The translations under genes were made by a program, and so were the position numbers. Below are positions 16,573 through 24,683 of a DNA stretch of 64,000 bases, piece after piece. Below the pieces are notes generated by a model that made no database searches, was not told where the DNA came from, and saw only the letters and a program-made list of their open reading frames with translations. The number at the start of each line of letters is the position of its first letter. Position 1 is the stretch's first letter. Where the stretch lies: contig JAHBZT010000004.1 of the NCBI GenBank assembly GCA_019635315.1, positions 310,001-374,000 of the forward strand. Direction: 5' to 3'. Source of the DNA: Rubrivivax sp. GTDB taxonomy: Bacteria; Pseudomonadota; Gammaproteobacteria; Burkholderiales; Burkholderiaceae_C.

Positions 16573-18329
16573 TTCACGCTGCCGATACGTGCAGTCCCTG
16601 AGCGCCACTGACGCTCGGCGTCATCCCAGGCAGCCAACGCCTGCAGGTCCGGCACCCATGCGAGCCCGGACTTCGCATCCGACGACATGGGCTCGCCACT
16701 CACCAGCACGTCCAGCAACGCGGGCTGTCCTGACTTGATCGCCGCCATCGCCCGTTCGATCGCGAGCGGCAGCTGCTCCGCACTCTCCACGCGCTCGCCA
16801 TGCGCGCCGAACGCGCGTGCCATCGCGGCATGGTCGGCGTGCTGCAGCCGCGTGCCAACCACCTTGCCATGCGTGGTCGTCTGGTCGTGCACCTCGATCT
16901 GCCAGGCGCCGTTGTTCGCCACCACCACGAGCACCGGTACGCCGTGGCGCACGGCAGTATCGATCTCCATGGCGTTGAAACCGAAGGCGCCATCGCCGGT
17001 CAGCACGGCGACCGTGCGTTGCGGGCAGGCCAGCGCGGCGCCGATGCCGAAGGACGTTCCCACGCCGATGCAGCCCAAGGGCCCAGGGTCGAGATAGGTG
17101 CCGCAACGAATGCCCACCCGCGCGAAGGCCAGGAAATCACCACCGTCGGCAACCACCACGGCGTCGTCACCGATCGCGCGCTGCACTTCGGCGAGCAGGC
17201 GGTTCGGGTGCATCCGGCCGTCCGACCCATCGCCGGCTGTGGCCATGTTCTTAGCGAGCTTCGCCGATCGTTCCGCATGTCCGGTGCAAAGGCGATCCCG
17301 CCAAGCTTGGTCCACCGATGACGCGCGTCCTCGTCCGGCTGCAGTCAGCGCGCGGAGCGCCAGGCGTGGCGAAGCCAGGAGTTCCACCGCTCCGCGTCGG
17401 TTGTCCTGTAGTTCCGCGACGTTGTCGGCGATCCGCAACCAGTGCGCCGCGCAAAACACGGCGGGAGAGCCGTAGGCCAGCTGGAAGTCGAGCTTGCGGC
17501 CGAGGGTGATCACGAGGTCGGCTTCGCCCATGGCCGTGGCGCGCATGGCGTTCACCAGTCCAGGGTGGTCGTCGGCCAGGACGCCCTTGCATTCCCCGGT
17601 ATCGAGAAACACCGCGCCACTGGCCGCGAGGAACTCCTCGAGTTCGGCTTTCGCCGCGCGCGCTCCTCGGCCACCGACTACGAGCGGCCGCCGTGCGTGC
17701 GAGATCAGGTCCGCCGCCTCTGACACAAGGGTTGGATCGGCATGAATCTCGCCGCGCGCAATTGGGCGCGCATGTTCGTCCCCCTGCTCGGCCGGCGAAA
17801 TATCGACGCGGAGCGTGTCCGTGGGAAAGTCTAGGAACACGGGACCAGGCTCGCCGCCTGAGTCACCGAGGGCCATAGCCCACGCCTGGTTCATGGCGCG
17901 TGGCACCTGCGTTGCCTCGTGCACGGTGAGGGCAAAGCGCGTGATGCCCTTGACCATGCCAACGTGGTCGAGATCCTGCAGGGCGCCGCGGTTGAGTTGC
18001 GGCCTGGGGGGGACACCCGAAAGGATCATCACTGGAGCACGCGAGACATGCGCGTTGGCAATGCCTGTCATGGCGTTGGTGACGCCTGGTCCGGCCGTCA
18101 CGAGCGCCACCCCGGGCTTGCCACTGAGTTCGCCATAGGCGTGCGCCATGTAGACCGCAGCGCGCTCGTCGCGCACATCGATGATCCGGATGCCTTCCGC
18201 ATCCAGCCGCATCCAGATCGGCATGATGTGGCCGCCGCACAGGCCGAAGACGCGATCAACCTCAAGCGCCTTGAGCTTGCGTGCGATCACGGCAGCGGCG
18301 CTGTTCACACCAACGGTGGCCGGGCTCAT
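16569..18329 (-). CDS. ThDP-dependent enzyme, candidate 2-hydroxyisobutyryl-CoA lyase (2-hydroxyacyl-CoA lyase type)
   Basis: A 586-residue enzyme of the acetolactate synthase/oxalyl-CoA decarboxylase/2-hydroxyacyl-CoA lyase superfamily. The ThDP-activating glutamate is in DVRDERAAVYMAH (Glu55). The Mg-ThDP motif GDG starts at residue 445 and ends with NN near 472-473. Literature on actinobacterial and sulfate-reducer acetone/2-hydroxyisobutyrate metabolism describes a ThDP lyase that interconverts 2-hydroxyisobutyryl-CoA with acetone and formyl-CoA. Position here between cobalamin adenosyltransferases and the mutase fits that role, in either direction. AAGGAG precedes the ATG at 18329. Acetolactate synthase is less likely, as no small subunit or valine genes are near. 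Confidence 0.72.
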   Translation of the reverse strand: MSPATVGVNSAAAVIARKLKALEVDRVFGLCGGHIMPIWMRLDAEGIRIIDVRDERAAVYMAHAYGELSGKPGVALVTAGPGVTNAMTGIANAHVSRAPVMILSGVPPRPQLNRGALQDLDHVGMVKGITRFALTVHEATQVPRAMNQAWAMALGDSGGEPGPVFLDFPTDTLRVDISPAEQGDEHARPIARGEIHADPTLVSEAADLISHARRPLVVGGRGARAAKAELEEFLAASGAVFLDTGECKGVLADDHPGLVNAMRATAMGEADLVITLGRKLDFQLAYGSPAVFCAAHWLRIADNVAELQDNRRGAVELLASPRLALRALTAAGRGRASSVDQAWRDRLCTGHAERSAKLAKNMATAGDGSDGRMHPNRLLAEVQRAIGDDAVVVADGGDFLAFARVGIRCGTYLDPGPLGCIGVGTSFGIGAALACPQRTVAVLTGDGAFGFNAMEIDTAVRHGVPVLVVVANNGAWQIEVHDQTTTHGKVVGTRLQHADHAAMARAFGAHGERVESAEQLPLAIERAMAAIKSGQPALLDVLVSGEPMSSDAKSGLAWVPDLQALAAWDDAERQWRSGTARIGSVK

Positions 18330-18354
18330 CGCCGCTCCTTTCGAGGTCGAAGTA

Positions 18355-18936
18355 TCAGTCGCTCCGACTTGCCGATCCAGCCTGGACACCGGCGGCCCTG
18401 ACGATCGCCTCGGCGTCGGCACGTCGATTCACAGTTCGGGCGAGCGCATGCAGAAGATCGGACAGCCGGTTGACATACGGCAGGCGCAACGAATCCGCGC
18501 AAGACTCGCGATCCGCGTCCTCGAGGCCTACGAGTTCGCGCTCTAGCGTGCGACATGTCGCTCGTGCCTTGAAGCACAACGCCGCGGCCATCGTTCCGCG
18601 CGGCAGGACGATGCCGGCCGCCGGAGGCAAGTCCGCAAGCCACCTAGTCAGCTCCTTGTCGACACGCTGCAGCGCCGCAAGCGTCAAGACGATGCTGCCC
18701 GGCGACGAGAGCTCGGAGGACAGCGCCACCAGTTCGTCCTGCGTTTCCGACAGCACCACGCGGAGGTCGGAGCCGCACTCCGAAGCGATCGCCATGCCGA
18801 TGAGGCTGTTCAACTCATCGACGACGCCGATCGCCTGCATGTACGGGCTGTTCTTCTCGACCCGCGTACCGCCGTCCAATGACGTCGTACCGTCGTCACC
18901 ACGGCGGCCGCCGCATGCATTGCTATTGCTGTCCAT
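18355..18936 (-). CDS. pduO: PduO-type ATP:cob(I)alamin adenosyltransferase (second, divergent copy)
   Basis: A 193-residue PduO-fold protein with the core VDELNSLIGMA, a PRGTMAAA strand and the RLPYVNRLSDLLHALAR C-terminal helix. Its N terminus is shortened compared with the copy at 14958-15515 and the TRTGD nucleotide-binding stretch is altered to GGRRGDDGTTSLDGG. It could be a specialised adenosyltransferase that delivers cofactor directly to the mutase, or a decaying duplicate. It lies 25 bases before the ThDP-enzyme gene. Confidence 0.85.
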   Translation of the reverse strand: MDSNSNACGGRRGDDGTTSLDGGTRVEKNSPYMQAIGVVDELNSLIGMAIASECGSDLRVVLSETQDELVALSSELSSPGSIVLTLAALQRVDKELTRWLADLPPAAGIVLPRGTMAAALCFKARATCRTLERELVGLEDADRESCADSLRLPYVNRLSDLLHALARTVNRRADAEAIVRAAGVQAGSASRSD

Positions 18937-18975
18937 GCCATCACTCCTTGCGCCTCGCTCAACGCCTTAGCCGAT

Positions 18976-19236
18976 CTATCCTACGTGACGAAGGACGCGG
19001 CGCAGCGCTTCGTCTGGCAGACAGCTGGCCACCTGCCGGCAGTAATCTTCGTATGGGGCACACCGCGCCGCGTCGATTCTGTGCAGCGCCAGGTATCGGT
19101 GCAGTGCCAGCTTGTCGTGCCCCTTTCGCACGCTGTCGGCCAGCAGCCGCTCGGCCGCAGCCGGGTTCGACTCGCGGCGCACCGCCAACTTCAGTTGGCG
19201 CACCTCGGCACGTGACAGCATTCTGGATCCCGACAT
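18976..19236 (-). CDS. Small uncharacterised protein in the mutase operon
   Basis: An 86-residue (81 from the internal ATG) predicted soluble, mostly helical, Arg-rich protein starting 13 bases after the hcmA stop and ending 39 bases before the second adenosyltransferase. I do not recognise a family. It has Cys residues in the stretch AARCAPYEDYCRQVASC (three Cys within 17 residues), which could bind a metal or cluster. Tight spacing inside the operon argues that it is translated. Possible roles are in mutase assembly or repair, but this is guesswork. Confidence 0.6.
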   Translation of the reverse strand: MSGSRMLSRAEVRQLKLAVRRESNPAAAERLLADSVRKGHDKLALHRYLALHRIDAARCAPYEDYCRQVASCLPDEALRRVLRHVG

Positions 19237-19249
19237 GGCCCGCCGACGC

Positions 19250-20938
19250 TCAGAAGACCGGCGTCTCGCGGTAGGTACCCCAGATCCCCTTCAGCTTCTC
19301 GACGATGTCCCCCATCGTGGCGCCGGCCTTCACCAGTTCGATGGTCAGCGGCATCAGGTTCTGGGACTCGTCCTTGGCGACAGCCACCAGTTGGTCGAGC
19401 ATCGCTTGCACCTTGGCCTCGTCGCGCTGGGCGCGAACACGGCGCGTGCGGGAAATCTGGCGTTCGGCCGTCGTGTTGTCGTACGGGTGGATCTCGATCT
19501 TGACGTCCTCCTCGTTCTCGACGAAGCGGTTCACCCCGATCACCGGCTTCTGGCCGGACTGCTTGCGCAGCGCAGTCTCGTAAGCGAAGTCCGCGATCTG
19601 CTTCTGGAACCAGCCCTGCTCGATCAGCTTGATGGTGCCACCGCGCTTCTCGACTTCCTCGAGGATCTCGAAGATCTTCTTCTCGTACTCGGTGGTCAGC
19701 GCCTCGACGTAGTAGCTGCCGCCCAGCGGGTCGATCACGTCGGCGACGCCGCTCTCCTCGGCAATGATCTGCTGCGTGCGCAGCGCCATCTTCATCGCAT
19801 CCTCGGTCGGGATCGCGAAGGCTTCGTCGTAGCCGTTGGTGTGCAGCGACTGCGCGCCGCCGAGCACGGCCGACAGCGCCTGCAGCGACGTACGCACGAC
19901 GTTGACCATGTACTGCGGCTTGGTCAAAGTCGCCGCCGCGGTCTGGCAGTGGAAGCGCAGCCGCATCGACTCGGGGTTCTTCGCGCCGAAGCGCTCCTTC
20001 ATGATCTTCGCGTAGCAGCGACGTAGGGCGCGGAACTTCGCTACCTCCTCGAAGAAGTCGCCTTGCGACACGAAGAAGAAGGCGAGGCGCGGCGCGAACT
20101 CGTCGACGTGCATGCCGGTCTTCGTCACCTCGTTCACGTAGGTGATCAGGTTGGCCAGCGTGAAGGCCGCCTCCTGCAGCGGCGAGGAGCCGGCCTCGCT
20201 GACGTGGTAGCCCGAGATGTTGATCGGGTTGTAGCGCTTCAGGTTCTTGGCGCTGTAGGTGATGATGTCGCGCACGATGCGCACCGAAGGCGCGATCGGG
20301 TAGATGTACTCCTTCTGCGCCATGTACTCCTTGAGGATGTCGGCCTGCACCGTGCCTGAGAGCTTGTTCAGGTCGTAGCCACGCTTCTCGCCGAGCGCAA
20401 CGTACATCGCGAGCAGGATCCAGGCCGTCGGGTTGATCGTCAGCGACACCGAGATCTTCTCGAGATCGATGTCGGCGAGCAAGGCCTCCATGTCGGCCAG
20501 AGTGTCGATGGCCACACCCTCGCGGCCGACCTCGCCGTCACTCATCGGGTGGTCCGAGTCGTAGCCCATCAGCGTGGGCATGTCGAAGTCCGTCGAAATG
20601 CCGGTCTGGCCCTGCTCGATGAGGTACTTGAAGCGCTTGTTGGTATCCTCGCCGGTGCCGAAGCCGGCGATCTGGCGCATGGTCCAGTTGCGGCTGCGGT
20701 ACATCGTCGGGTAAGGACCGCGCGTGAACGGGTAGCGCCCCGGAAGACCGATGTCCTCCAGCGGCGTGTCGGCGATGTCGGCAGCGGTGTAGGTGCGCTG
20801 GACCGGGAAGTCCCCGATCGTGTGGAACTGCTCCTTGCGCTCGGGCGCCTTCTTCAAGAAGGCGCCGACTTCGTTCGCTTCCCAGTCCTTGCGCTCCGAT
20901 TGGAGTTGGGACTTTTTCTGCGGCTCAAGCCAGGTCAT
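19250..20938 (-). CDS. hcmA: 2-hydroxyisobutyryl-CoA mutase, large (substrate-binding) subunit
   Basis: A 562-residue acyl-CoA mutase large subunit lacking a fused B12 domain, as in HcmA and IcmA. It catalyses the adenosylcobalamin-dependent 1,2-carbon-skeleton shift of 2-hydroxyisobutyryl-CoA to 3-hydroxybutyryl-CoA with the small subunit HcmB. Counting from the ATG at 20938, residue 90 is Ile and residue 117 is Asp. This pair is reported as diagnostic of the Aquincola enzyme, whereas methylmalonyl-CoA mutase has Tyr and isobutyryl-CoA mutase Phe near position 90. The TIM-barrel motifs ([45 protein letters not shown]) are intact. AAGGAG precedes the start, which overlaps the chaperone gene by 14 bases. 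Confidence 0.93.
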   Translation of the reverse strand: MTWLEPQKKSQLQSERKDWEANEVGAFLKKAPERKEQFHTIGDFPVQRTYTAADIADTPLEDIGLPGRYPFTRGPYPTMYRSRNWTMRQIAGFGTGEDTNKRFKYLIEQGQTGISTDFDMPTLMGYDSDHPMSDGEVGREGVAIDTLADMEALLADIDLEKISVSLTINPTAWILLAMYVALGEKRGYDLNKLSGTVQADILKEYMAQKEYIYPIAPSVRIVRDIITYSAKNLKRYNPINISGYHVSEAGSSPLQEAAFTLANLITYVNEVTKTGMHVDEFAPRLAFFFVSQGDFFEEVAKFRALRRCYAKIMKERFGAKNPESMRLRFHCQTAAATLTKPQYMVNVVRTSLQALSAVLGGAQSLHTNGYDEAFAIPTEDAMKMALRTQQIIAEESGVADVIDPLGGSYYVEALTTEYEKKIFEILEEVEKRGGTIKLIEQGWFQKQIADFAYETALRKQSGQKPVIGVNRFVENEEDVKIEIHPYDNTTAERQISRTRRVRAQRDEAKVQAMLDQLVAVAKDESQNLMPLTIELVKAGATMGDIVEKLKGIWGTYRETPVF

Positions 20939-21908
20939 TCGAATACTCCTTGCGGATCGTTCGGGCGATGAGTTCGCGTGCAGCGGCGTAGGGATCCGAC
21001 GCACGGTTGCTGAGGCTGTCTGCGAGCGCGGGCGAGAAGGGCTGCGCTCCGGTGGCGAAACGCTCCAAGAGCAGCGTCTCGGCGGTCTTCTGAAGACGGA
21101 ATTCGGCTACGCGACGGCGTCGTTCGCGGCCGAGCTCGGAGTCGGACATCGCCCGGCGGTGGGCGGCGATGCGGCTGAGCAGGTCGTCGATGCCTTCGCC
21201 TGTGTACGAACTGACACCCACGACCGGGATCGCCCATGCGCGCTTGGGCCCGACCATGGTGCCGAGAGTCAGCATCTGCTTGAGGTCGGTGAGCGTGCGA
21301 TTCGCGTCGTCGCGGTCGCACTTGCTGACAACGTGGATGTCGGCGATTTCCAGCACGCCGGCTTTGATGGCCTGGATCTCGTCACCAAGGCCTGGCGCCG
21401 ATACGACGACTGTCGTGTCCGATGCGTGCGCCACCTCCACTTCGTCCTGACCGACTCCGACGGTCTCCAGGATGATGCTGTGATAGCCGGCGACATCCAG
21501 CAGGTCCACGGCGTCGAGGGCGGCGCGCGCCATGCCCCCCGTCGCGCCGCGGGTGGCCATGCTGCGGATGAATACGCTGGAATCGTTGGCGAGTTCGGTC
21601 ATTCGGATACGGTCGCCGAGGATCGCACCGCCCGAGTACGGGCTCGACGGATCGATCGCGACGATGCCGACCTTGTCACCACGCTTGCGCAGGGCGGCCG
21701 TGAGCTTCGCCACGAGAGTCGACTTGCCACTCCCCGGCACCCCGGTGAGACCGATCACATGCGCCGAGCCGGCGTGCCGATAGACCTCGGCCAATGCCGG
21801 CCGCGCCTCGGCCACACCGGCCTCGGCGCGCGAGATCAGGCGGCCAAGCGCCCAGGTGTTGCCGGCTCGGAGCTGCTCGAGCAGGGCGGATGAGGGAACG
21901 TAAGTCAT
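20925..21908 (-). CDS. meaB: MeaB/ArgK-type G-protein chaperone for the B12 mutase (MeaH-like)
   Basis: A 327-residue P-loop GTPase of the G3E family that protects and reloads adenosylcobalamin mutases. The Walker A motif is GVPGSGKST (residues 56-64). The switch/Walker B region reads ETVGVGQDEVEV, and base recognition is at VVSKCD. In the characterised Aquincola cluster the equivalent is called MeaH. Its gene lies between the CoA ligase and hcmA, overlapping hcmA by 14 bases, so it is dedicated to this mutase rather than to methylmalonyl-CoA mutase. Confidence 0.92.
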   Translation of the reverse strand: MTYVPSSALLEQLRAGNTWALGRLISRAEAGVAEARPALAEVYRHAGSAHVIGLTGVPGSGKSTLVAKLTAALRKRGDKVGIVAIDPSSPYSGGAILGDRIRMTELANDSSVFIRSMATRGATGGMARAALDAVDLLDVAGYHSIILETVGVGQDEVEVAHASDTTVVVSAPGLGDEIQAIKAGVLEIADIHVVSKCDRDDANRTLTDLKQMLTLGTMVGPKRAWAIPVVGVSSYTGEGIDDLLSRIAAHRRAMSDSELGRERRRRVAEFRLQKTAETLLLERFATGAQPFSPALADSLSNRASDPYAAARELIARTIRKEYSNDLA

Positions 21909-21924
21909 TCCGGTCCCTGCCTGC

Positions 21925-23358
21925 TCAGGCGCTCGCTTGCAGTTGCTGGTTCAGCGCCCGGAACACTTCGCGGTCGTCGATCACGCGCCGCGCCTTGAAA
22001 TCGGTGCGCGCGATCGAGTTCGGCGCGACCAGTTCCACCTTGGCACGGACGCCGAGCACGGTCTGAACCCGGTGCGATGCGTCTGCGCGGAACGTCTCCA
22101 ATGCAGCAGCCCCCGCCGCGTGAACGCTCTCGCTGGGTTCGACGCGCAGCAAGAGCTCGTCCATTGCCGACTCGCGCGTGATGACGATCCGGTGCTCACC
22201 GCCGTAGCCCGACATCTGGTTCAGTGCTGCGTCGATCTCGCTCGGGTAGATGTTCTCGCCGCGGATGGTGAACATGTCGTCGATGCGGCCAAAGATTCCT
22301 TGCGGCAGCCGGGGATAGGTGCGGCCGCAGGGGGTCTCGTCGTTCGTCCACAGCGTGAGGTCGCCCGAGAGCAGCCGGATCATCGGCTGGCTTGTGCGCT
22401 CCAAGTGGGTATACACCGGCGTGCCGCGCTGGCCGTAGGGCACGCGCCGCATATTGGCCGGGTCACAGACCTCGGTGTAGATGATGTCCTGCCAGCACAG
22501 CATGCCGTCGTTGCTCTGTTCGGTGCCGGCGACGTTCATGAAAGGGGACATCTCGGCCATCGAACCGCAGTCGTAGACCTTGGCGCCATAAGCCTCCTCG
22601 ATACGGTCCTTGACGCCAGGCACCGAAGCGCCCGGCTCACCGCTGACGAACAGGCACTTCAGACCGAAGTCGCGCGGATGCAGCTTCTCCTCGCGCGCCA
22701 CCTCAGCGAGATGGATCGCGTAGCTTGGCGTGCCGTAGAAGGCCGCCGGCTTCATGGTGTCGAGCCATTGCACCAGGCGGGCACTCATGCCGGGCGCGCC
22801 GGCGCCGAAGGGAAAAGCCTTGGCGCGCAACCGCTCTGCGCCGGCCAGCGCACCCCAGCTACCCATATAGAGGCTGAAGACGGCTGCGACGCAGACCAGG
22901 TCGCCCGGGCGGATGCCCATGCCCCACATGATCCGGGCATGCGCGTTGGCGATGGCGCGCCAGTCGGCCCGACCGATGCCGAAAGCGGTCGGGCGCCCGG
23001 TGGTGCCGCTGGTTCCGTGGACGTGGAAGATCTCGGAATCCGGCACGCACACGTAGTCGCCGAATGGCGGGTGGGCGGCCTGCGATTCGCGAAGATCCGT
23101 CTTCTTGATCACCGGCACGCGCGTCTCGAAGTCCTCCAACGACTTCAGTTGGCTGGGGTGGAAGTTGGCTTCGTCCCACTTGCGGCGGTAGAACGGCGAG
23201 GTGTCCCATGCGTACTGGCACACCTGCTGGAGGCGACCGAGGATGGCCTTGTCACGCTCCGCCGCCGGCATCGTTTCGCGTCGCGGAAACCAGTACCGGC
23301 TGGCGGCCGGCGGCAAGTAGTTCTCGTCATACTCGACGGGAAAGTTCCACTCTTCCAT
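21925..23358 (-). CDS. hcl: 2-hydroxyisobutyrate-CoA ligase (phenylacetate-CoA-ligase family)
   Basis: A 477-residue AMP-forming ligase of the PaaK subfamily. It has the P-loop-like HVHGTSGTTGRPTAFG around residue 110, an adenine-binding YDCGSMAEMSPF segment, LLSGDLTLW, and the hinge GRIDDMFTIRGENIYPSE leading to the C-terminal domain. It would activate 2-hydroxyisobutyrate to its CoA ester for the mutase. The length equals that of the characterised Aquincola ligase as I recall it, and the gene lies between hcmB and the chaperone. PaaK family membership alone would also allow an aromatic acid substrate, so the call rests on context. Confidence 0.85.
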   Translation of the reverse strand: MEEWNFPVEYDENYLPPAASRYWFPRRETMPAAERDKAILGRLQQVCQYAWDTSPFYRRKWDEANFHPSQLKSLEDFETRVPVIKKTDLRESQAAHPPFGDYVCVPDSEIFHVHGTSGTTGRPTAFGIGRADWRAIANAHARIMWGMGIRPGDLVCVAAVFSLYMGSWGALAGAERLRAKAFPFGAGAPGMSARLVQWLDTMKPAAFYGTPSYAIHLAEVAREEKLHPRDFGLKCLFVSGEPGASVPGVKDRIEEAYGAKVYDCGSMAEMSPFMNVAGTEQSNDGMLCWQDIIYTEVCDPANMRRVPYGQRGTPVYTHLERTSQPMIRLLSGDLTLWTNDETPCGRTYPRLPQGIFGRIDDMFTIRGENIYPSEIDAALNQMSGYGGEHRIVITRESAMDELLLRVEPSESVHAAGAAALETFRADASHRVQTVLGVRAKVELVAPNSIARTDFKARRVIDDREVFRALNQQLQASA

Positions 23359-23373
23359 GGCGTGCCCTCAATG

Positions 23374-23784
23374 TCAGCGGGCGCCGCGCGCGGCGACCAA
23401 GGCGCGGATCGAGTCGATGATGGCCTGCGGCGGCGTGTCCTGCAGGAGCACCTCGCGCACGCCCAGTTTGCGGATGGCCGCGGCGTCTTCGTCCGGCATC
23501 ACGCCACCGGCGATCACGATCAAGTCGCCGGCGCCTCTCTCTTCCAGGAGCTTGAAGATCTTGGGGAAGACCGTGAGCTGCACGCCGGACAGGAGGCTCA
23601 CACCCAGCACGTCCACGTCTTCCTGGATGGCGGTGTTGACCACTTCTTCGGGCGTGCGATGAAGGCCGGAGTAGATGACGTCCATGCCGGCGTCGCGCAG
23701 CGCGCGAGCGACCACCTTGACGCCTCTGTCATGGCCGTCGAGGCCGACTTTGGCGAGAAGAACGCGGATCGGGATTTGGTCCAT
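23374..23784 (-). CDS. hcmB: 2-hydroxyisobutyryl-CoA mutase, small (cobalamin-binding) subunit
   Basis: A 136-residue B12-binding domain with the DxHxxG motif DGHDRG (His18 is the lower axial ligand), GVSLLSG for the nucleotide tail, and AGGVMPDED. It is the partner of HcmA. The two-subunit arrangement with a 136-residue small subunit matches HcmB. It is the first gene of the leftward operon and its upstream region faces a divergent GntR-family regulator, with a tandem 7-bp repeat between them. Confidence 0.93.
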   Translation of the reverse strand: MDQIPIRVLLAKVGLDGHDRGVKVVARALRDAGMDVIYSGLHRTPEEVVNTAIQEDVDVLGVSLLSGVQLTVFPKIFKLLEERGAGDLIVIAGGVMPDEDAAAIRKLGVREVLLQDTPPQAIIDSIRALVAARGAR

Positions 23785-23841
23785 GGCGAGCTATTGATTC
23801 CGGTGAAGAAGGTTGCAAGTCGCTGAGAATGCATCTATCGT

Positions 23842-23869
23842 ATGCGACATGCGACATGCGACATGCGGT
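23842..23869. repeat. Tandem 7-bp repeat in the divergent hcmB/gntR promoter region
   Basis: Three exact copies of ATGCGAC followed by ATGCGGT occupy 28 bases between the divergent starts at 23784 and 23904. The spacing suggests a multi-site operator or a slippage-prone spacer. It is within 60 bases of both starts, a good place for control by the adjacent GntR protein. Confidence 0.6.
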
Positions 23870-23903
23870 ATTTACCCTAGGCCGCAGCGATAATGCAGAC
23901 ACC

Positions 23904-24575
23904 ATGAGCATCGAATCCCTTCAGCGAACCAAGCCGCTCGTCGAACAGGTCTACGAGAAGATCCTGGATGCGATCTGCGAGGGGGTTCTGGCGCCAGGAG
24001 ACCCGGTGCGGCAGGATGAACTCGCGGAGAAGCTGCAGGTGTCTCGCCAGCCGGTGTTGACTGCGCTGAGTCAGCTCAAAGTGCAAGGCTTCTTGGTAGA
24101 CCGCGGAAGGCGTGGGCTTCAAGTGGCGCCCGTCGACCGCGCCCGCTTTGACGCGATCTTCGAACTGCGCTCGGCCCTGGAGCCGCTGGCGGCCTCGCTG
24201 GCTGCAGTACGCGCGACGAAGGGGCAGGTCGCTGCGGGCGAGGCTATCGTTCAGCTCGGCCGGAAGGTTGCAGCCGCAGGCGACGCGCACGCCGCACTAC
24301 TGGCGGACGTGGACTTTCACGAGTGGATCTACCAGGCCAGCGGGAATCCGCTCGTGGTTCAGTCAATGCAGGCCCACTGGCAGCACCTGCGGCGGTCCAT
24401 GGGTGAAGTGTTGCAGCACCCTGAGTTGGCACGCGATGTGTGGAATGAACATGCCGCGGTGCTGGAAGCCATCGCTCGAGGTGACGCCGATGGCGCGGCG
24501 CGTGCCATCATTGCCCATGTCACCGCGGCACACGACCGCGTCGGGTGCATGGAGCGGCAAGTCGCGCATAGTTGA
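23904..24575 (+). CDS. GntR-family (FadR/FCD) transcriptional regulator
   Basis: A 223-residue regulator with an N-terminal winged helix-turn-helix (QVYEKILDAICEGVLAPGD ... DELAEKLQVSRQPV) and a C-terminal FCD ligand-binding domain with the metal-type histidines in DVDFHEWIY and HVTAAH. It is divergent from hcmB and probably controls the mutase operon in response to a small carboxylic acid. The start at 23904 excludes an upstream stretch containing the 7-bp repeats. A paralogue is at 62370-63065 near the microcompartment locus. Confidence 0.88.
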   Translation: MSIESLQRTKPLVEQVYEKILDAICEGVLAPGDPVRQDELAEKLQVSRQPVLTALSQLKVQGFLVDRGRRGLQVAPVDRARFDAIFELRSALEPLAASLAAVRATKGQVAAGEAIVQLGRKVAAAGDAHAALLADVDFHEWIYQASGNPLVVQSMQAHWQHLRRSMGEVLQHPELARDVWNEHAAVLEAIARGDADGAARAIIAHVTAAHDRVGCMERQVAHS

Positions 24576-24683
24576 ACGCGGTGCGGCCGACGGGCTGGCT
24601 TCGGGCCGGTGTCGCCATCTTTGTGGCCATCTCGCGGCCCTGCGAAGTCGCCAGCAACGCAACGCCGCGTTCGCCGCGCGTGG

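Noticed and set aside
16569-18329. Annotation as acetolactate synthase
   Set aside because: No regulatory small subunit or branched-chain amino acid genes are near, and the gene is embedded in a CoA-thioester mutase operon. Not fully excluded.
19250-20938. Annotation as methylmalonyl-CoA or isobutyryl-CoA mutase
   Set aside because: Ile90 and Asp117, the separate B12 subunit of 136 residues and the PaaK-type ligase neighbour fit 2-hydroxyisobutyryl-CoA mutase better. No epimerase or propionyl-CoA carboxylase genes are near.
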